A DNA stretch of 64,000 nucleotides, taken from NCBI GenBank assembly GCA_017524545.1, contig JAFXVN010000083.1, positions 36,493 to 100,492 on the forward strand, read 5' to 3'. The DNA is from Bacteroidaceae bacterium. GTDB taxonomy: Bacteria; Bacteroidota; Bacteroidia; Bacteroidales; Bacteroidaceae. The notes under the pieces are model-generated. The model worked only from the letters and a program-made list of their open reading frames with translations, ran no database searches and had not been told where the DNA came from. The position numbers and the translations under genes are program-made. Below are positions 60,261-64,000 of this stretch, one piece after another; within the stretch, counting starts at the first letter, position 1, and every line of letters begins with the position of its first letter.

Positions 60261-61571
60261 CTATTTCTGTCTCACGAAAATGTTTATCGGGCATCCCGTG
60301 AAGTTCCATTTCTCGCGTATCTTGTTCTCGAGGAAGCGCTTGTAGGGTTCCTTGACGTACTGCGGCAGGTTGGCATAGAAGACGAACGACGGCACGCGCG
60401 TGTCGGGAATCTGCATACAGTACTTTATCTTGATGTACTTGCCCTTCATCGATGGTGGCGGATAAGCCTCGATGAGGGGCAGCATCTCCTCGTTGAGCTT
60501 GTGGGTGGAGACCTTGCGCGTGCGGTTCAGATAGACATCCTTTGCCGTTTCCAAGACTTTGAAGATGCGCTGCTTCGTCAGGGCAGAGCCGAAGATGATG
60601 GGGAAGTCGGTGAAGGGAGCCATGCGCTCGCGGATGGCTTCCTCCATTGTCTTGAGGACCTTGTCCGTCTTGTCTGGCACGAGGTCCCATTTGTTGACCA
60701 CCACGACGATGCTCTTCTGGTTCTTCTGTATCACCTGAAAGATATTGAGGTCCTGCGCCTCGATGCCTCTTGTAGAGTCTATCATCAGAATGCAGACATC
60801 GCTGTTCTCAATAGCGCGGATGCTGCGCATGACGCTGTAGAACTCCAAGTCCTCGCTCACCTTGTTCTTGCGGCGGATACCGGCAGTATCGACGAGATAG
60901 AAGTCGAAACCGAACTTGTCGTAGCGCGTATAGATGCTGTCGCGCGTCGTGCCGGCAATGTCCGTGACGATGTTCCTCTCCTCGCCGATGAAAGCATTAA
61001 CGAGGCTCGACTTGCCTGCATTGGGACGACCCACTACAGCAAACCTCGGAATGTCCTCGTCGGGCAAGGCATCGCTTTCCTTCGGGAACTTGCTGACCAC
61101 GAGGTCGAGCAAGTCGCCCGTGCCGCTGCCTGTTGCTGCCGAGATGCACTGGGGGTCGCCCAAGCCGAGCGAATAGAACTCGGCAGATAGCCAGGTCTCG
61201 TTGTTATCCATCTTGTTGCAGACGAGCAGAACGGGCTTCTTCGAGCGGCGCAGGATGCCAGCCACAGCCTCGTCGAGGTCGGTCACTCCGTTCTGGATGT
61301 CAACCAGAAAGAGGATGACGTCGGCCTCTTCTGTAGCAAGATTCACCTGCTTCCTGATTTCCTCCTCGAAGATGTCATCACTGCCCACGACCCAGCCGCC
61401 GGTGTCGATGACCGAGAACTCGCGCTGTCCCCACTCGCACTTGCCGTACTGGCGGTCGCGCGTAGTGCCAGCCTCCTCGCTCACGATGGCGTGTCTGGTC
61501 TGCGTCAGGCGGTTGAAAAGGGTGCTCTTGCCCACATTCGGCCGCCCCACTATAGCTACTATATTCGACAT
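60261..61571 (-). CDS. der: Ribosome-assembly GTPase Der (EngA)
   Basis: Two complete GTPase domains in tandem: G1 [10 protein letters not shown] with NKMD, and G1 [10 protein letters not shown] with DTAGIRRK and NKWD, followed by a KH-like C-terminal domain ([18 protein letters not shown]). This double-domain plan is unique to Der, which is needed for 50S subunit assembly. Length of 436 residues is normal. A -7 box at 61591-61598 gives a leader of ~13 nt. Confidence 0.97.
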   Translation of the reverse strand: MSNIVAIVGRPNVGKSTLFNRLTQTRHAIVSEEAGTTRDRQYGKCEWGQREFSVIDTGGWVVGSDDIFEEEIRKQVNLATEEADVILFLVDIQNGVTDLDEAVAGILRRSKKPVLLVCNKMDNNETWLSAEFYSLGLGDPQCISAATGSGTGDLLDLVVSKFPKESDALPDEDIPRFAVVGRPNAGKSSLVNAFIGEERNIVTDIAGTTRDSIYTRYDKFGFDFYLVDTAGIRRKNKVSEDLEFYSVMRSIRAIENSDVCILMIDSTRGIEAQDLNIFQVIQKNQKSIVVVVNKWDLVPDKTDKVLKTMEEAIRERMAPFTDFPIIFGSALTKQRIFKVLETAKDVYLNRTRKVSTHKLNEEMLPLIEAYPPPSMKGKYIKIKYCMQIPDTRVPSFVFYANLPQYVKEPYKRFLENKIREKWNFTGCPINIFVRQK

Positions 61572-61590
61572 AATTCCCTTATTTTGCGTG

Positions 61591-61598
61591 CAAAGGTA
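61591..61598 (-). promoter_or_regulatory. Candidate der promoter (-7 box)
   Basis: CAAAGGTA reads TACCTTTG on the minus strand. The -33 position lies in a TTAAGAG heptamer array and has no TTTG. Confidence 0.5.
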
Positions 61599-61672
61599 CG
61601 AAAAATAATTAAGAGTTAAGAATTAAGAGTTAAGAATTATGGCTAACGGACGAAAAGACATCTTTATTTGCG

Positions 61673-62929
61673 TTATTTTATGATGCTTGCCGCGACTGCG
61701 TTGCTGACGATTGAGCGCAGGCGGATGGTTGAGCCGCCTTCGTTGGGGTGGACGGAGTTCGTGAGCAGGATGACGCTGCAATCCGTTTCGGGGTCGATGA
61801 CGATGCCCGTCCCCGTGAAACCTGTGTGGCAGTAGGTCTGCCGGGAGAAGAGGTCGCCGTTGCACGAAGCGTATGCGCTGTAGCAGTCCCAGCCGTAGGT
61901 GCGTCCGTAGGGTTCGGCAAAGCGGGGCACCGTCCGCAGCAGTTGCGCCGTCTGCCGGCTCATGATGCGGTGGCCGTTCCAAGTGCCGCCGTTCTGGAGC
62001 ATGGCGCAGAGGATGGCGATGTCCTCTGCCGAACTGAAGAGGCCTGCATTGCCGCTGATGCCGCCATTCATGATGCGTGCCAAGGGGTCGTGTACCATGC
62101 CGCAAAGCACGCTGTCAGGCCCTTGCTTCGTGGTGGGAGCCACGGTGCTGCGCCAGTCCTCGCCCTTGGGCATCTGGGCAGCCCAGCATGGCAGGTCGGT
62201 GTTGTGCCAAACGCCCTCGGCATCGGGGGCGCAAGGGATGTAGTCGGTGTGGTTCATGCCCAACGGCTTGAAGATATGGCTGCGCGAGAAATCCCGTAGC
62301 GACATGCCGCTGGTGGTCTCGATGATACGTTGCAGGGTGATGAAGTTCAGGCAGCTGTAGCGGAAGCCATTGCCAGGCTCGAAGCCGCGCTTCATGTGAG
62401 CAATGTGCTCGATGCAGGCATCGGGATTGGGCGTGGCTTTGGGGTCGGGCGAGTAGTAGGCAGGCAGGCCCGAGGTGTGCGTCATCAGGTGATGGATGCG
62501 GATGGTGGTCGTCTCGCCCGTCTCGTCTTTCCAGTCCTCGAAGCCAGGGACATAGCGGTTCACGGCATCGAGCATCCGGAACTTGCCCTCTTCGCAAAGG
62601 ATGAGCGCGGAGATGGCCGTGGACATAGCCTTGCTGCACGATGCCATGTCGAAGATGGTGTTGGTGGTCATGGGCTGCACCGTAGGCCACACCTGCCGGT
62701 TGCCGTATGCTTTCAGGTATGCCATCTTGCCGTGCCGCACCACAGCCAGCACAGCTCCGGGGATGTCGCCCTGCCTGATGGCCGCTTCTATGATTGAGTC
62801 GGCTTTGAGCAGCCGCTGCGAGTCCATGCCCACCTTCTCCGGGCGCACATGTTCCAGTTGCTGTGCCATGCAGAACGCTGGCGCAGCCGCGAAGATGAGC
62901 AACAGCATGAATTTCGTGATTGTCCGCAT
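61673..62929 (-). CDS. Secreted serine hydrolase of the beta-lactamase (class C-like) family
   Basis: A signal peptide ends near FCMAQ. The catalytic pair is S97-x-x-K100 in DMASCSKAMST, the tyrosine motif is YSCLNF, and CHTGFTGTG provides the third (H-T-G) motif. The 418-residue length and THTSGLPAYY segment are typical of penicillin-binding-like esterases and peptidases. The true substrate (cell-wall peptides, esters or D-amino-acid peptides) is unclear, and resistance to beta-lactams is not implied. A -7 box is at 62966. Confidence 0.9.
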   Translation of the reverse strand: MRTITKFMLLLIFAAAPAFCMAQQLEHVRPEKVGMDSQRLLKADSIIEAAIRQGDIPGAVLAVVRHGKMAYLKAYGNRQVWPTVQPMTTNTIFDMASCSKAMSTAISALILCEEGKFRMLDAVNRYVPGFEDWKDETGETTTIRIHHLMTHTSGLPAYYSPDPKATPNPDACIEHIAHMKRGFEPGNGFRYSCLNFITLQRIIETTSGMSLRDFSRSHIFKPLGMNHTDYIPCAPDAEGVWHNTDLPCWAAQMPKGEDWRSTVAPTTKQGPDSVLCGMVHDPLARIMNGGISGNAGLFSSAEDIAILCAMLQNGGTWNGHRIMSRQTAQLLRTVPRFAEPYGRTYGWDCYSAYASCNGDLFSRQTYCHTGFTGTGIVIDPETDCSVILLTNSVHPNEGGSTIRLRSIVSNAVAASIIK

Positions 62930-63219
62930 CGTTTTATTCTAAGGGCTTCCTTTTCGTTTCGCTTGCAAAGGTACAAAGAAAAGTTGAAAAGCCGAAAGGT
63001 TGAAAAGTGAAAAGTGAAGAATTGTTCGGGTTGTATGATAGATTCGTGGCTATTTGTGGCAATTTGTGTTATAGGAAACAAATTATCATAATAATCAAGA
63101 ATTATGTTTGATTCGTGTTTTTAGATGTTGAAAATCTCTGTGCTTTCTGTGTGGGATTAGAGCTTTTCGCATCTTTAACGGGCAAAGCGAACAGCTAAAC
63201 AGCATTTCCCTTCAAAAAA
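62930..63219. other. Intergenic region with promoter box and heptamers
   Basis: CAAAGGTA at 62966-62973 (TACCTTTG on the minus strand) is a likely promoter of the serine hydrolase. It is followed by GTTGAAAAG/GTGAAAAG repeats to ~63020. I see nothing else before the Abi promoter. Confidence 0.5.
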
Positions 63220-63251
63220 TTTGGTTGTTTCTGAGAAAAGCACTACCTTTG
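63220..63251 (+). promoter_or_regulatory. Promoter of the Abi leader RNA and gene
   Basis: TTTG (63220-63223), 20 nt spacer, TACCTTTG (63244-63251). Expected initiation near 63258, which excludes the longer frame beginning at 63221 and makes the start at 63317 the only sensible one. Confidence 0.72.
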
Positions 63252-63257
63252 CACCAC

Positions 63258-63312
63258 CAGAACCCGCCAAGCCTCTCAACGATGCTCAAATGTGCGGGTC
63301 GTTTTATTTTTA
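63258..63312 (+). ncRNA. Candidate leader or antitoxin RNA of the Abi gene
   Basis: ACCCGC (63262-63267) pairs with GCGGGT (63294-63299), followed at once by CGTTTTATTTTT: a terminator-like hairpin right before the gene. Its loop contains TGCTCA (63283-63288), exactly complementary to TGAGCA (63318-63323) at the Abi start codon, so the RNA could also mask translation. Some AbiF/Abi_2 genes are reported to have upstream noncoding RNAs acting as antitoxins, which makes this placement notable. The RNA would be ~50 nt if it ends in the T-run. Confidence 0.5.
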
Positions 63313-63316
63313 TACG

Positions 63317-63850
63317 ATGAGCAACAGGATCCCATTCCAGAAGCCATACGTCGGTGCGCACGATTTGGTTACTCTGCTACAGTCGCGTGGCTTGTCGATA
63401 GCCGATAGGGCCAAGGCCGAACGACACATAGAATTCATAGGATACTATCGTCTGTCAGCCTATATGTACCCTCTCCTACAGATGCCCAAGGAACAGCATC
63501 GCTACAAGCCGAACACCACGTTCGACCAAGTGATGATGCTCTACCGCTTCGACAAGAAACTGCGCCTGCTCATCTTCAACGAGATTGAGAAGATTGAAGT
63601 AGCTGTGCGCAGCGCTATTGTCAACATCGGTAGCGACATGACGGGCAATCCTTTCTGGATGACCGATGGCAGCAAATTCATCGATGCCGCAAAGTTCCGT
63701 CACACGATGGACTTGATAGATGCAGAGTTACGTCGTTCGCGTGAAGATTTCATCGTCCACTTCAGGCAGACCTATTCCAATGCCTATCCACCTGCCTGGA
63801 TTCTGGATAATGATTTTGAAAAACTTTCCGAAAGGCTGTCACCAATATGA
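63317..63850 (+). CDS. Abi_2 (AbiD/AbiF-like) abortive-infection protein, shortened
   Basis: The 177-residue product opens MSNRIPFQKPYVGAHDLVTLL and continues with RHIEFIGYYRLSAYMYPL, YRFDKKLRLLIFNEIEKIEVAVRS and PPAWIL, the conserved run of the Abi_2 family (distant HEPN-type fold). Family members are usually ~300 residues. Here the frame ends at TGA 63848-63850, soon after PPAWIL, and no other frame before the window end restores a clear C-terminal HEPN motif. It is therefore C-terminally truncated, possibly a pseudogene. Abi_2 proteins stop phage growth by shutting down the cell. An upstream promoter and hairpin RNA are intact. The remaining 150 nt to the window end hold no recognised gene. 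Confidence 0.75.
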   Translation: MSNRIPFQKPYVGAHDLVTLLQSRGLSIADRAKAERHIEFIGYYRLSAYMYPLLQMPKEQHRYKPNTTFDQVMMLYRFDKKLRLLIFNEIEKIEVAVRSAIVNIGSDMTGNPFWMTDGSKFIDAAKFRHTMDLIDAELRRSREDFIVHFRQTYSNAYPPAWILDNDFEKLSERLSPI

Positions 63851-64000
63851 TGGACAACTGGAAATACAGACGTGCAGAAGAGGCTTACCTATGTCCACTC
63901 AATTGTAGGGAGGTGCAGCCTAATACTTCATCGTCACTTCTTTTATTTTGAATGTGTTACAACAACGATAGAAAATTCCCGAATGCACTAAGTGGCATAG

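Noticed and set aside
61673-62929. Serine hydrolase as a beta-lactam resistance gene
   Set aside because: Motifs place it in the broad class C-like hydrolase family, most of whose members are not beta-lactamases.

Overview
The window comes from a member of the Bacteroidota, most likely order Bacteroidales and probably Prevotellaceae. The evidence is the promoter form TTTG-N19-TAnnTTTG, present in near-perfect copies (for example 29964-29994, 37007-37037 and 23731-23761). Others are a type IX-like C-terminal tail on secreted proteins, an AraC-type regulator with a periplasmic propeller sensor, and a radical SAM/lipoprotein locus of a kind known from Bacteroides and Prevotella. I see no rRNA, tRNA or CRISPR array.

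Layout. (1) 1-9.5 kb is a defence island: the 3' end of a caspase-like gene, a relic of an HNH endonuclease gene, an EcoRII-like restriction enzyme with its cytosine-5 methyltransferase, a McrB-like AAA GTPase that looks like a recombinant of two genes, its McrC/DUF2357 nuclease partner, a REP-associated transposase with its own REP palindromes, a Nudix hydrolase and a Vsr mismatch endonuclease. (2) 9.5-19 kb is mostly housekeeping: a secreted protein, an acyltransferase, DusB, SufE, an M28 peptidase, a glutamine-amidotransferase/dipeptidase fusion, an Lrp regulator, XerD, AroQ and an O-methyltransferase. (3) 19.0-23.8 kb is one leftward operon: STAS-kinase fusion, SpoIIE-type phosphatase, radical SAM/SPASM enzyme and two small lipoproteins, one only 52 residues long. 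(4) 23.9-30 kb holds a very large secreted subtilase with three adhesin-like repeats and leucine-rich repeats, a coupled 58-residue gene, and a candidate structured RNA upstream. (5) 30.1-37.1 kb is an RND efflux operon plus a DUF4421 protein. (6) 37.2-45.5 kb is a polyuronide-degradation locus with a three-domain lyase/hydrolase, an alginate-lyase-family enzyme, a dead gene remnant and a divergent regulator. (7) 45.8-51.4 kb holds Hsp20 and an AT-rich two-gene restriction/helicase/methyltransferase system. (8) 51.5-63 kb: alpha-L-rhamnosidase, LptB, Mla-like ABC components, M16 protease, lipoprotein, Der GTPase and a serine hydrolase. (9) The right edge carries an Abi-family gene behind a promoter and a hairpin leader RNA.

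Two kinds of small dispersed repeat cross the window and ignore gene boundaries. One is a ~30 bp GC-rich palindromic element that sits in frame inside at least seven proteins. The other is a set of A/T-rich heptamer arrays, which lie between genes but also encode parts of signal peptides and membrane helices.

The most promising items for follow-up are the radical SAM/lipoprotein operon with its partner-switching genes, the Abi gene with its leader RNA, the GIY-YIG/helicase/methyltransferase system and the recombinant McrB. All family names below come from reading the sequences; no database search was run.
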